Source: Microbacterium candidum
GTDB taxonomy: Bacteria; Actinomycetota; Actinomycetes; Actinomycetales; Microbacteriaceae
Direction: 5' to 3'
Length of the DNA: 64,000 bases
NCBI RefSeq assembly: GCF_030315975.1
Contig: NZ_JASXSZ010000002.1
Coordinates: forward strand, 310,001-374,000
Shown piece by piece: positions 17,980 through 26,815 of the stretch. Position 1 is the stretch's first letter, and the number at the start of each line of letters is the position of its first letter. Below the pieces are notes generated by a model that ran no database searches, was not told the origin of the DNA, and saw only the letters and a list, made by a program, of their open reading frames with translations. The position numbers and the translations under genes are program-made.

Positions 17980-18002
17980 GTCAGGGGGCGAAGCCGGGCT
18001 GT

Positions 18003-18656
18003 CTACAGCGCGGCGATGAGGTTCGGAAGATCCGTCATGCTCTCGAAGATCACGGTGCGCTCGCCCGCCAGCCGTTCGGCCGAGGTCACGCCGGCGTAGG
18101 CGAACACGCGCATCCCCGCTGCGCGTGCCGCGCGTACGCCGAACACGCTGTCCTCGACGACCACGCAATGGGCGGGCGCCACCCCCATGCTCTTGGCCGC
18201 CCACAGGTAGACGTCCGGCTCCGGCTTGCCGCGCTCGACGTCCTCGGCGCTGAAGATGCGCCCGTCGAAGTGCGTGAGGAGATCGGTCGTGCGCAGAGAT
18301 TCTCGGATGCGCGCATGACCGCTGTTCGAGGCCACGCAGGTCGGAAGCGACAGCTGCAACAGGCTCTCCGCGATCCCGGGCACCGCGCGCAGCTCCGTGC
18401 GGAACGCCTCGGTGTACCAGGCGCTGTACGGACGCTCCCACCCCGGAGCCAGAGGGCGCCCGAGCATCTCGGAGACACCTGCTCGGTAGGCCTCCGACGA
18501 AGCCCCCACGAACCGTTCGAGGATCTCGTCGAGCGACACCTCGCAGCCCAGATCGGCCAGCACGCGCTGGCCGACCCGGGCCGCCAGGATCTCGCTGTCC
18601 ACGAGCACGCCGTCGCAGTCGAAGATGACGAGCTGGGGTGCTCCGCCGGCCGCCAC
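18003..18656 (-). CDS. HAD-family hydrolase (beta-phosphoglucomutase/phosphatase-like)
   Basis: 217-residue subfamily IA HAD protein. Motif I FDCDGVLVDSE holds the Asp nucleophile and the acid/base Asp; motif II is ASNSG near 118; the lysine motif is GKPEPDVY near 155; motif III VVEDSVFG near 180. Either a sugar-phosphate phosphatase or a phosphomutase. GTG start one base after the stop of the permease gene, so it closes the ABC-transport operon on this strand. In an Amadori locus it could handle the released sugar phosphate; that is inference. Confidence 0.88.
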   Translation of the reverse strand: MAAGGAPQLVIFDCDGVLVDSEILAARVGQRVLADLGCEVSLDEILERFVGASSEAYRAGVSEMLGRPLAPGWERPYSAWYTEAFRTELRAVPGIAESLLQLSLPTCVASNSGHARIRESLRTTDLLTHFDGRIFSAEDVERGKPEPDVYLWAAKSMGVAPAHCVVVEDSVFGVRAARAAGMRVFAYAGVTSAERLAGERTVIFESMTDLPNLIAAL

Positions 18657-18657
18657 G

Positions 18658-19518
18658 CTACTTCCCGATGCCCTCGGCGAGGCCCCGGACGAAGAAGCGC
18701 TGCGCCGCGAAGAAGAACACGATCATCGGGATCGACGCGAGCGTCATCCCCGCGAAGATCATCGGGTAGTTCGTCGACAGCCGCGATGCGAGGTTCGCGA
18801 GACCGACCGGAAGCGTCATCGTGTCGGTGCTGCTGACGAAGATGAACGCGAACAGGTACTCGTTCCAGGCGAACAGGCACTGCAGGATGACGGCGGACAC
18901 GACGATCGGCATCGACATCGGAAGAGTGAGCCGCCAGAACTGCTGAGCCCGGGAGCATCCGTCCAGCCTCGCGGCCTCATCGACCTCGTAGGGCAGGTCC
19001 ACCATGTACGACCGGATGAGGAACGTCGTGAAGGGGATGCGGAAGGCCGTGTAGAGGATCGTGAGTCCGAGGAGCGAGTCGTAGATGCCCAGCCCCTGCA
19101 GGATGCGCAGCAGCGGGATGAGCGCGACCGTCGGCGCGAGCATCATCCCGCCCACGATGAGGAACAGCACCGTGCGCGAGAACGGGATCGTGAGCTTCGT
19201 CAGTCCGAACGCCGCCCACGCGCTGATCAGGGTCGTGGCGATGATCGACGCGACCGTGACGATGACGCTGTTCCACATGTACTGGCCGACGCCGAGGTTC
19301 CATGCGTCCACGTAGTTCTTCCAGAAGAGCGTCGTGGGCAGGCCGAACGGATCCGCGAGGAACTGCTGGTTGATCTTGAGGCTGCTCAGCAGCATCCAGA
19401 ACAGGGGGACGATGACGATCAGCGCCATCACGAGGAGAAGACCCCAGATGATCAGACGCAGGAGGATGCCGGCGAAGCCGAGCCTCGACACCGGCCGGTT
19501 GTCGGTCGCGGTCACCAT
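18658..19518 (-). CDS. Carbohydrate ABC importer, permease (MalG type)
   Basis: 286 residues, six transmembrane helices, with the EAA loop EVDEAARLDGCSRAQQF near residue 190 and the C-terminal helix ending AQRFFVRGLAEGIGK, typical of MalG-like CUT1 permeases. ATG 19518 overlaps the stop of the partner permease by seven bases. No ATPase gene is in the operon, so a shared MsiK-like ATPase is probably used, as is usual for CUT1 systems in actinobacteria. Confidence 0.9.
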   Translation of the reverse strand: MVTATDNRPVSRLGFAGILLRLIIWGLLLVMALIVIVPLFWMLLSSLKINQQFLADPFGLPTTLFWKNYVDAWNLGVGQYMWNSVIVTVASIIATTLISAWAAFGLTKLTIPFSRTVLFLIVGGMMLAPTVALIPLLRILQGLGIYDSLLGLTILYTAFRIPFTTFLIRSYMVDLPYEVDEAARLDGCSRAQQFWRLTLPMSMPIVVSAVILQCLFAWNEYLFAFIFVSSTDTMTLPVGLANLASRLSTNYPMIFAGMTLASIPMIVFFFAAQRFFVRGLAEGIGK

Positions 19519-20483
19519 TCGACTCTCCTCCGACGCGAGATCCCCAGCTGCACGACGGCAAGGACTGTCGTGATCACGAACACGACCGTGGCGATGGCCG
19601 CTGCATAGCCGAACTCGTTGTTGATGAAGCCGGCGTGGTACAGCCACGTGCCGAGCACCTGACTGCTGTTGTTCGGACCGCCGGCGGTCATGACCATCAC
19701 CTCGTTGAACACCTGGAAGGCACCGGTCACCGTGACGATGATCAGCAGCGTGCTCATCTCGCGCACCAGCGGAGTGGTGATGTGCCAGATGCGGCTGAGC
19801 GAACCCACCCCGTCGAGGTCCGCGGCGTCGTAGAGCTCGCGTGGGATGCGCTGGATCGCGACCGAGTACAGGAGCGTCGTGTACCCGAAGCTCTGCCACT
19901 GGCTCATCACGATGATCGCCCAGATCGCCGTCGACTCCTGCCCGAGCCATGCCTGTGCGTACTGCCCGAGCCCCACCACGCGCAGGAACTCGTTGAGCAG
20001 CCCGGTCTGCGGCTGGTAGATGAAGTAGAACAGCAGGCCGGCGACGGTGAGCGAGATCGCCGACGGGATGAAGTAGATCGCGCGGAGGATGCCGCCGTGC
20101 TTGCGCACGTACGTCTCGACGAGTGCGGCGAGAACGAGGGCGCCGGCCACCTGGAAGATCAGCGAGACGACGGCGTACGCGGTGTTGTTGAACAGTGATC
20201 GCCAGAAGATCGGGTCGTTGGCGGCCTGGACGTAGTTCGCGGCGCCGACGAACTCCGGGATGGGCTTGAAGACCGACCACTGGAAGAAGCTCAGGTAGAT
20301 GTTCTCGAGCAGCGGGTAGTAGACGAAGACGGCGATCAGCGCGAGCCCCGGGATGACCCAGAGGAATGACCGCCAGCCTCCGATCGCCCGGAGGGGCGAT
20401 CGGCGGCCGACGGGGCGCTGTCGCCGCCCGGCGGGGCCACTCTTCGGAGTGATCAGCGCCTCGGTGACGGTGACGTTGCTCAC
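19512..20483 (-). CDS. Carbohydrate ABC importer, permease (MalF type)
   Basis: 323 residues with a basic N-terminal tail, then six helices. EAA loop PRELYDAADLDGVGSL near residue 220. GTG start with GGAG seven bases upstream. Pairs with the MalG-type protein and the binding protein upstream; the set is divergent from the first FrlB-like gene and carries the same operator as the second module. Confidence 0.9.
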   Translation of the reverse strand: MSNVTVTEALITPKSGPAGRRQRPVGRRSPLRAIGGWRSFLWVIPGLALIAVFVYYPLLENIYLSFFQWSVFKPIPEFVGAANYVQAANDPIFWRSLFNNTAYAVVSLIFQVAGALVLAALVETYVRKHGGILRAIYFIPSAISLTVAGLLFYFIYQPQTGLLNEFLRVVGLGQYAQAWLGQESTAIWAIIVMSQWQSFGYTTLLYSVAIQRIPRELYDAADLDGVGSLSRIWHITTPLVREMSTLLIIVTVTGAFQVFNEVMVMTAGGPNNSSQVLGTWLYHAGFINNEFGYAAAIATVVFVITTVLAVVQLGISRRRRVEW

Positions 20484-20496
20484 AGGCGGACTCCGC

Positions 20497-21816
20497 TCAC
20501 TTCGATCCGGCAGCCGCCTGCTGCACGGACTTCATGACGCTCTCCGGAGTCCCGGTGCCGCCCACGAGGGCCTCCCCTCCGGCGAGGTACGCCTGCGCGA
20601 CCTGCGGCGCCGTGACGGTGTCGAGCCAGATCGCGAGGCTCGACGCCTTGCCGAGCTTGTCCATGGCATCGACGATCTGCGGCTGCGTGGTCGCTGTGTC
20701 GAGCGAGTCCTTCACGGGGCTCGGGTAGCCGCTCATGAGGTCGGGCATCTTCGCCGCGCCCGTCTTGGACACGATGAACTTGAGGAATGCGACGGCCAGC
20801 GCCGGGTGCTGGGACTTCGGGTTGACCATGAAGAGGTCGGGGGCGCCCACGAGGGAGCCGGTCTCGCCGTTGGCGTCACCGGGGGCGGGCAGCTGGAACA
20901 GTCCGAAGCCGTCCTTGTCGAGCGGGGTGTCCTTGAGGAGCCCGATCTCGAGGGATTCGAGGTACATCATCGCCGCCTTGTCGGAGCCGAAGGCGACCTG
21001 GGCGTCGGTGTGATCGATGCCGTTGCCCGTCGTGCCCGTGGTCGTGCACTGGTCGATCAGCTGCTTGAACTGCTCGAGGGCCTTGACGTAGCCCGGGTCG
21101 GTGAACGAGCTCTTGTCCGACGAGTAGTCCTTGGCGAGCGTGTCCGCCGGCACGTTGTAGGCGTTCAGCTGCGTGACGTAGTGGAGGGCGGGCCAGCCGT
21201 CCTTGTTGCCGAAGTTGACCGGCGTGATCCCCTTGGCCTTCAGGGTCTTGCACGTGCTCAGAAGCTCGTCGAACGTCGTGGGGACCGTCAGTCCGTTATC
21301 GGCGAAGATCTTCTTGTTGTACATCATGAACTTCGCGTCGAGGTCGATCGGGACGCCGTAGTTCTTGCCGTTGTACTCGCCGGCGCCGACAGCCGAGGGC
21401 ACGAGCGACTCGTTCCACGCGGTGCCCTTGCCGATGGCAGAGGTCAGGTCGAGCGCGAGACCGGCGTCGACGAACTGCTTCGCGTACGAGCCGGGCCACG
21501 AGAAGTAGATGTCCGGGATGCTGTTCGAGGATGCGAGCACCTTGATCTTGTCCTTGTAGCCCTGATCGGACTCCTGCTGGACGTTGACGGTGACGCCCGG
21601 GTGCGCCTTCTCGAACTCCTTGGCCAGCTCCGGGAAGTACTTCGACACGCTCGGGTCGGAGAACTTGTTGACCATCGAGATCGTCCCGTTGTAGTCGACC
21701 TTGTTCAGGTCCGCATTGCTGGTGCCACCTCCCGAGGACTGCGCCGCGCAGCCGCTGAGAAGAAGCACTGCACCGACGACCCCCGCAAGGACCTTCGTCT
21801 GCCGTGATGCCCTCAT
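20497..21816 (-). CDS. Carbohydrate ABC importer, substrate-binding lipoprotein
   Basis: MalE-type (SBP_bac_1) binding protein, 439 residues. Signal MRASRQTKVLAGVVGAVLLL ends in lipobox LLSGC; the mature chain opens AAQSSGGG. ATG 21816 is chosen over GTG 21828 because it gives a normal signal peptide. First gene of the operon SBP-permease-permease-HAD. Its promoter carries a LacI-type palindrome shared with the other fructosamine genes, so the ligand is probably an Amadori compound (fructosyl- or glucosyl-amine); inferred, not shown. Confidence 0.9.
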   Translation of the reverse strand: MRASRQTKVLAGVVGAVLLLSGCAAQSSGGGTSNADLNKVDYNGTISMVNKFSDPSVSKYFPELAKEFEKAHPGVTVNVQQESDQGYKDKIKVLASSNSIPDIYFSWPGSYAKQFVDAGLALDLTSAIGKGTAWNESLVPSAVGAGEYNGKNYGVPIDLDAKFMMYNKKIFADNGLTVPTTFDELLSTCKTLKAKGITPVNFGNKDGWPALHYVTQLNAYNVPADTLAKDYSSDKSSFTDPGYVKALEQFKQLIDQCTTTGTTGNGIDHTDAQVAFGSDKAAMMYLESLEIGLLKDTPLDKDGFGLFQLPAPGDANGETGSLVGAPDLFMVNPKSQHPALAVAFLKFIVSKTGAAKMPDLMSGYPSPVKDSLDTATTQPQIVDAMDKLGKASSLAIWLDTVTAPQVAQAYLAGGEALVGGTGTPESVMKSVQQAAAGSK

Positions 21817-21867
21817 GTTCGCACTCACCTCTCTGTGTAATGTGCTCCGCTCGCCGCGGTCAGAGGC

Positions 21868-21897
21868 AGTCTAAGCACTCGTTGAGACCGGTGTCAA
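21868..21897 (-). promoter_or_regulatory. Promoter and LacI-type operator of the ABC operon
   Basis: Minus strand: -35 TTGACA (21892-21897), 18-base spacer, -10 TAGACT (21868-21873). The 16-base palindrome TTGAGACCGGTGTCAA (21882-21897) overlaps the -35 and spacer and has one mismatched pair. It matches the palindromes at 27841 and 29030 in its core and arms. Confidence 0.75.
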
Positions 21898-22024
21898 TCA
21901 AGTGAAAGTAACGATCGAGATTTGAGGAAGGTGCATCGAGATGCGGGGCTGCGCCGCCTCCGCGCAGCGCTCAGGACAGGCCCTCCGCGACGCGAACCGC
22001 GGAATCACGCGCGATCCGGCCGGG

Positions 22025-22067
22025 TTGACGAATACTCATCCGACCACACATACTGTTGTCCGACAAC
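22025..22067 (+). promoter_or_regulatory. Promoter and GntR-type operator of frl module 1
   Basis: -35 TTGACG (22025-22030), 18-base spacer, -10 CATACT (22049-22054). Directly after it lies the perfect palindrome GTTGTCCGACAAC (22055-22067, one central base), placed over the transcription start. This is the form expected for a HutC/FrlR-type GntR operator; the GntR gene is third in the same operon, so autoregulation is likely. Confidence 0.72.
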
Positions 22068-22104
22068 TTGCCCGCGCGCTGACGCAGACGGAAGGACCCG
22101 AAAC

Positions 22105-23118
22105 ATGCTCAACTTCGACGCCGAGAGATTCATCCGCATCCAGAACGGAGCTCTCGACCTCGCCGGCCCGCTCCAGGAGCGCGTCGAGGCGCTCATGGCC
22201 GAGGGCGCGCGGAACGTCTTCTTCCTCGGCGCGGGCGGGGCGGGAAAGCTCATGGAGCCCGCCGCCCAGCTCATCTCGCGGAGCTCCGACTTCCCCGTGC
22301 ACCTCGAGAACGCCGCCGAACTGGTCGCCATGGGGTCCTCGAACCTCGGACCGGGATCGATCGTCGTCATCCCGTCGCTGTCCGGCACCACCCGCGAGGC
22401 CGTCGCCGTCCTCGACTACGCGCAGCAGCGCGGTGCGAAGGTCATCGGCCTCACGGCCCATGAGGACTCGCCCGTCGCGCAGAAGGCTGACTTCGCCTTC
22501 ACGACGTTCGCCCAGGACGACACATCCTCGGAGTCGTTCTATCTCCAGTCGCTCGTCATCGCGCTGTCGATCCTGAACCGGCTCGGCCGGTGCGACGCAT
22601 TCGAGTCCACGCTGGCGCAGCTGCGCACGCTGCCGAGTCTCCTCGCCGGCGTCAAGGAGGCGTTCGAGGAGACCGCCGCGAAGATCGCCGGCGACATCCA
22701 GCACGACGAGTATCACATCGTGACGGCGGCGGGACCGACGTGGACGGAGGCGTGGTACTACGGAACCTGCATCCTGGAGGAGATGCAGTGGATCCGCACC
22801 CGCCCCGTGCATTCCTCGGACTTCTTCCACGGAACGCTCGAGCTCGTGGAGGCCGGAGTGAGCGTGCTGGTCTTCAAGGGCGAGGATGCGTCCCGCCCTC
22901 TCGTCGAGCGGGTCGAGCGCTGGCTCCCCTCGGTGACGGAACGGATGACGGTCATCGACACGGCGGAGTTCGCCCTTCCGGGCATCTCCCCCGAAGTCCG
23001 CGCGCTGATCCCCCACGTGCTCGTCGCGACGGTCCTCGAGCGCGTGAGCGCCCATCTCGAGGTGCTGCGGGACCATCCTCTGACGACGCGCCGCTACTAC
23101 CGCCGTATCGATTACTGA
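22105..23118 (+). CDS. SIS-domain sugar isomerase/deglycase, FrlB-like (module 1)
   Basis: 337 residues with two SIS domains, no amidotransferase domain. It resembles E. coli fructoselysine-6-phosphate deglycase FrlB: FFLGAGGAGKL near residue 39 (first SIS phosphate loop), SGTTREAV, the segment SSDFFHGTLELVEAG (FrlB has SGEFRHGPLEIVEPG), and the shared C-terminus TRRYYRRIDY (FrlB ends ERRYYGGLVEY). Reaction: hydrolytic cleavage of a 6-phospho-Amadori compound to sugar phosphate and amine. GAAGGA precedes the ATG. Followed after eleven bases by an FrlD-like kinase. A paralogue lies at 26815-27807. Confidence 0.85.
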   Translation: MLNFDAERFIRIQNGALDLAGPLQERVEALMAEGARNVFFLGAGGAGKLMEPAAQLISRSSDFPVHLENAAELVAMGSSNLGPGSIVVIPSLSGTTREAVAVLDYAQQRGAKVIGLTAHEDSPVAQKADFAFTTFAQDDTSSESFYLQSLVIALSILNRLGRCDAFESTLAQLRTLPSLLAGVKEAFEETAAKIAGDIQHDEYHIVTAAGPTWTEAWYYGTCILEEMQWIRTRPVHSSDFFHGTLELVEAGVSVLVFKGEDASRPLVERVERWLPSVTERMTVIDTAEFALPGISPEVRALIPHVLVATVLERVSAHLEVLRDHPLTTRRYYRRIDY

Positions 23119-23129
23119 CGGCGCCCGCG

Positions 23130-23915
23130 ATGACGAGCAGCGCGCGCGTGGCCGTTGTCGGCGACAACACCGTCGACCGCTACCTCGGCGGTCCCGAGTA
23201 CGTCGGCGGAAACGCCCTCAACGTCGCGGTGCAGCTGCGTCTCCTCGACGGCGCCGTCACCTATTTCGGGGCCGTCGGCGACGACGATGACGGCCGGAAG
23301 ATCGCCGGGGCCCTCCGCAGCCGCGGGGTGGGGACGGAGGGTCTCGTCAACCGGGACGGCCCGACCGCGGTCACCGAGATCCGGTTGACGCCGGAGGGCG
23401 ACCGCGTGTTCGTCCGCGAGGAGTTCGGCGTCACCGCCGGCTATCGTCCGTCGGACGCCGAGCTCGCCCGCATCGCCGAGCACGACTGGGTGCATATCGG
23501 AATGCTCCCCCACGCGGCCGACTTCGTCGCGCGGCTCCGCAGACTCGCCCCTGATATCAGCATCAGCCAGGACTGCGCGGTGTCGTCCGGGTTCGCCGGG
23601 CTCGACGTCGCCTTCTGCTCGACCGGAGAGGACGAGCAGAAGGCGCTGCGCGCCGCGGGCGACGCCCTGTCCGGGGGCGCAGGACTGGCGGTGGTCACGC
23701 GCGGCGCGGAGGGCGCCCTGGCCTCGGACGGGCGCGACGACTGGCGGTGCACCGCCGTGCCGGTGGACGTGGTCGACACGACCGGAGCCGGAGACAGCTT
23801 CATCGCGGGTTTCATCGCCGCGCGGCGCAGCGGAACCCCGGTGCTCGGCGCCCTCGAGGCCGGCGCCCGCGTCGCCGCGCGCACGTGCGGGCACGTCGGG
23901 GGCTTCCCGCAGTGA
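23130..23915 (+). CDS. PfkB-family kinase, FrlD-like (module 1)
   Basis: 261 residues. Fructoselysine-6-kinase-like: VVGDNTVDRYLGG at the N-terminus, the sugar-binding VGGNALNVAVQL near residue 27, GDDDDG near 53, and the PfkB signature DTTGAGDSF near 217 with the catalytic Asp of GAGD. It would phosphorylate the imported Amadori sugar at C6 for the SIS deglycase encoded just upstream. The pairing deglycase-then-kinase on one mRNA repeats at 25886-27807 on the other strand. Confidence 0.87.
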   Translation: MTSSARVAVVGDNTVDRYLGGPEYVGGNALNVAVQLRLLDGAVTYFGAVGDDDDGRKIAGALRSRGVGTEGLVNRDGPTAVTEIRLTPEGDRVFVREEFGVTAGYRPSDAELARIAEHDWVHIGMLPHAADFVARLRRLAPDISISQDCAVSSGFAGLDVAFCSTGEDEQKALRAAGDALSGGAGLAVVTRGAEGALASDGRDDWRCTAVPVDVVDTTGAGDSFIAGFIAARRSGTPVLGALEAGARVAARTCGHVGGFPQ

Positions 23916-24009
23916 CGGCGAGCGGCGACGCTCCGCCAGGAGGCGCTCGTCCGAGATGCGAGGATGAGGGGATGAGGACGCTCCCCGGTCGCACCGCGCG
24001 GGAGAATCG

Positions 24010-24753
24010 ATGACGGCGGCGCACAGCGCGACGACGGGCGGCCGCGCATCCACCCCCTCCCTGCGCGACGAGCTCGCGCAGCTCATCGCAGACGACGGGC
24101 TCGTGCCTGGCGACCGGCTGCCGACGGAGGCACGCCTGGCAGAGCGCTTCGGCGTCGCGCGGTCCACCATTCGCGAGGCTCTCAAGAGGCTCGAGGAGGA
24201 GGGGCTCGTCGACGCGGTCCAGGGCAAGGGCCGCTTCGTCTCGGCGATCGCCGCGGCGATCGTGGAACGCCCCATCACGCGATACGAGGGCGTCTCCGAG
24301 ATGCTCTCGCGACTCGGCTATGCCGTCACGACGTCCGTGTTCTCGGTCGGCGAAGTCGAGGCGGACGCGGCGCAGGCGGAGAGCCTGCAAGTCGAACCGG
24401 GGACACCGCTGATCCGCCTCGCGCGCCTGCGCTACGGCGACGACGAACCGCTCGTGTTCAGCGTCGACCACGTGCTGCGCGACGCACTGCCCGGGCCGAT
24501 CGCCCACCGCGACTGGTCGGCACCGCTGACCGAGTCGCTCGAAGCGTACGGGCAGCAGGTGACGTCATCCGTCGCGCGCATCAGCGCGGTCGAGCTCCCT
24601 TTCGAGATCGCGCGCAGGCACCGGCTCACCGGCCTCGGACCCTGGCTGCTCGTGACGGAGACCTGTCTCACGCGGACAGGCCGCCGCGTTCTCCTCGCGG
24701 AGGACTACCACCGCGGCGCGGCCATCGGATTCAACGTCCGTCGGCAGCGCTGA
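24010..24753 (+). CDS. GntR-family regulator (HutC/FrlR type)
   Basis: 247 residues: N-terminal winged helix (GDRLPTEARLAERFGVARSTIREALKRL, with the recognition helix at the end) and a C-terminal UTRA ligand-binding domain (from about residue 90, RYEGVSEM...). GGGAG precedes the ATG. Third gene after frl module 1, separated by 94 bases. UTRA domains of this class bind sugar phosphates; FrlR in E. coli has the same role. The last 23 bases overlap the end of the convergent LacI gene. Confidence 0.9.
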   Translation: MTAAHSATTGGRASTPSLRDELAQLIADDGLVPGDRLPTEARLAERFGVARSTIREALKRLEEEGLVDAVQGKGRFVSAIAAAIVERPITRYEGVSEMLSRLGYAVTTSVFSVGEVEADAAQAESLQVEPGTPLIRLARLRYGDDEPLVFSVDHVLRDALPGPIAHRDWSAPLTESLEAYGQQVTSSVARISAVELPFEIARRHRLTGLGPWLLVTETCLTRTGRRVLLAEDYHRGAAIGFNVRRQR

Positions 24754-25876
24754 TCCGCGTCCGCGGGGAGGCGACCGATTCGCGCGGGATGAAGGTCGTC
24801 GGGATGGCCTCCACGACCGCATCCCCGTCGTCGCCGGCGATCCGGGCGAACGCGTGCTGCGCCGCCGCGCGACCGAGCTCCAGCATCGGCTGCGCGATCA
24901 TCGTCAGGGGTGGCTCCATGACGCTCGCCCACGAGCTGTCGTCGAAGCCGATCACCGAGACGTCACGGGGGTGGACGAGGCCGGCCGCGCGGATGGCGCG
25001 CAACGTCCCCACCATCGCATCGGTCTCGGTGGTGAGGATCGCGGTGGCGGGATCCGGGAGCGCGAGCATCTCGCCGACGGCCCCGACCGTCACCTCTTCG
25101 TTGTACTCGCAGTGAGTCACGAGTTCCGGATCGAAGGGGATGCCCGCCTCGTCGAGGGCGTCGAGGTAGCCGCGGAGGCGCTCGGCATCGCTCCACAGCC
25201 AGCTCTCGGCCAACGCCAGCAGACGACGGCGGTCGGCGGCGCGCTCGCGGGCGGTCGGCCCCCACACGAACGCGATCCTGCGGTGCCCGAGCTCGACGAA
25301 GCGCCGGACGGCGTCGTGCGCCGACTCCCGGTTGTTGATGACGACGGCGTCGAGATCCAGGCCGCGCACCTTGCGGTCGATCAGGACGATCGGGATGCGT
25401 CGGCTCATCGCCTCCAGGATGTGTGCGGTCTCGTTGGGCTGGAGCGCCGCGGACGCGATGATGATCGCATCCACCTGCTTGTCGATGAGCACCCCGATCG
25501 CGGATCGCTCCTTCGCGAGCTTCTCGTCCGTGCTCAGAACGATGGCCGTGTAGTCCGTCGTGTCGCATGCATCGGCGATGCCCCGCATCACCCCGGCGAA
25601 GAACGGGTTGCTGATGTCGGCGACCACGACGCCGATCGTCTGGGTGATACCGGTCGTCATGCTGCGTGCGAGGCTGTTCGGCCGGTAGTGCAGCTTCTCG
25701 GCCGCCGCGAGCACCCGCGCCCGGGCCTCCGGGCTCACCGCGCCGTAGTTCCCGAGGGTGCGGGCTGCGGTCGCCTTGCCGACGCCCGCCTCGGCGGCGA
25801 CCTCGGCGACGGTCGGCGACGAGACGGATCGGGACCTGTGCGCGGGCTTCGCATCCCCGTCGTGGCGAGCTGGCAT
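24731..25876 (-). CDS. LacI-family regulator (frl module 2, distal gene)
   Basis: 381 residues. HTH with an unusual recognition helix GKATAARTLGNYG in place of the common TVSRAL form, hinge YRPNSLARSM, then the effector domain (IGVVVADISNPFFAG). Nearly the same HTH is present in the LacI protein at 27889-28956, so both probably bind the same ACCGGT-centred palindromes. It lies nine bases after the module 2 kinase on the same strand, but also has its own TAAATT hexamer six bases before the ATG and no Shine-Dalgarno site, so a leaderless transcript is likely. Confidence 0.9.
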   Translation of the reverse strand: MPARHDGDAKPAHRSRSVSSPTVAEVAAEAGVGKATAARTLGNYGAVSPEARARVLAAAEKLHYRPNSLARSMTTGITQTIGVVVADISNPFFAGVMRGIADACDTTDYTAIVLSTDEKLAKERSAIGVLIDKQVDAIIIASAALQPNETAHILEAMSRRIPIVLIDRKVRGLDLDAVVINNRESAHDAVRRFVELGHRRIAFVWGPTARERAADRRRLLALAESWLWSDAERLRGYLDALDEAGIPFDPELVTHCEYNEEVTVGAVGEMLALPDPATAILTTETDAMVGTLRAIRAAGLVHPRDVSVIGFDDSSWASVMEPPLTMIAQPMLELGRAAAQHAFARIAGDDGDAVVEAIPTTFIPRESVASPRTRISAADGR

Positions 25877-25882
25877 TTCGCC

Positions 25883-25888
25883 AATTTA
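25883..25888 (-). promoter_or_regulatory. -10 element for leaderless LacI mRNA
   Basis: TAAATT on the minus strand, six bases before the ATG at 25876, formed in part by the kinase stop codon. An AT-rich spot in GC-rich surroundings. Confidence 0.45.
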
Positions 25889-26815
25889 CCCGACGGAGGG
25901 GGAGTCGACCCGTGCTTCGACGCGCCGCCGCGCGCTGTCCGGAGTGGGTCGACCGTGGCCGAAGGCCCCGTCGATGAAGCACTGCTCGGCAGCGAAGGAC
26001 GATCCCGCGGACAGCGCCGCATCGATCGCGCCCGCGGACGGCGCGACGCCCTTCCGCCAGCCCGAGGCCAGGAGCGAGGAGACCACGGCCGCCAGCAAGG
26101 CGTCGCCGCATCCCATCGTGTCGGCGATCGGACGATCGCCGACGAGCGGAACCGCACCCACCCGATGCAGCTCGGAGCCGTCGAACAGCAGCGAGCCGTC
26201 GGCGCCGCGGGTGCCCAGCGCCAGGCCGGCCCCCTTCGCCACGACGGAGCGCAGCAGCTCCCCCGTCTCGGCCTCACCGAGGTGCGAGCACGAGAGGAGC
26301 GCGAGATCCAGGTGGGGGGCGAGCGGGTCCAGGTACTCCGGGGATCGGAAGTGATCCTCGCTGGAGAAGTCGTAGGTCACGAGCACGTCGGCGGCGGAGA
26401 GCAGAGGGATCTGGGCCTCCGACGCCGAATACACGCTGGAGTGGACGAGATCGAAGCCGTCGACATAGCGGAGGTCCTCACGGGTCAGGAGGATCGGCTC
26501 GCGGACGCTGACGCCGCCTTCGTTCCCCCCGCGGAAGACCCGGTCGCCGTCGACGACCTCGACCATCGCGATGCCGGTCTCGCCGTCGCGCACGACCGCG
26601 TGCGAGACATCCAGCCCGATGGCGGCGAGTTCGGATCGGAGGAAGTCGCCTGACCCGTCCGATCCGAACGCGCCCATGTATGCCGCGTCGATCCCGAGCT
26701 CGTGGGCGAAGACCGCGAAGTTGACGCAGTTCCCACCCGGGTAGTCGATCCGTCTGTCGATGAATCGATCGATGACGTTGTCACCGAATCCGAGAACCTT
26801 CACGGCAGCGGCCAT
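25886..26815 (-). CDS. PfkB-family kinase, FrlD-like (module 2)
   Basis: 309 residues, about 45 longer than the module 1 kinase owing to insertions and a longer C-terminus. FrlD-like features: GFGDNVIDRFIDRR, YPGGNCVNFAVF near residue 28, the segment DVSHAVVRDG (FrlD: DISHVHTKHG), DYTE-like GNEGGVS, and the PfkB signature in the form DTMGCGDAL near 235, where Cys replaces the Ala of GAGD; the catalytic Asp remains. ATG overlaps the stop of the upstream SIS gene by one base. Expected role: 6-phosphorylation of an Amadori sugar different from that of module 1. Confidence 0.86.
   Translation of the reverse strand: MAAAVKVLGFGDNVIDRFIDRRIDYPGGNCVNFAVFAHELGIDAAYMGAFGSDGSGDFLRSELAAIGLDVSHAVVRDGETGIAMVEVVDGDRVFRGGNEGGVSVREPILLTREDLRYVDGFDLVHSSVYSASEAQIPLLSAADVLVTYDFSSEDHFRSPEYLDPLAPHLDLALLSCSHLGEAETGELLRSVVAKGAGLALGTRGADGSLLFDGSELHRVGAVPLVGDRPIADTMGCGDALLAAVVSSLLASGWRKGVAPSAGAIDAALSAGSSFAAEQCFIDGAFGHGRPTPDSARRRVEARVDSPSVG

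Noticed and set aside
25644..25659. GTGATACCGGT half palindrome inside the LacI gene
   Set aside because: Only the left half matches; the right half differs and the stretch codes for conserved LacI residues. Not counted as an operator.
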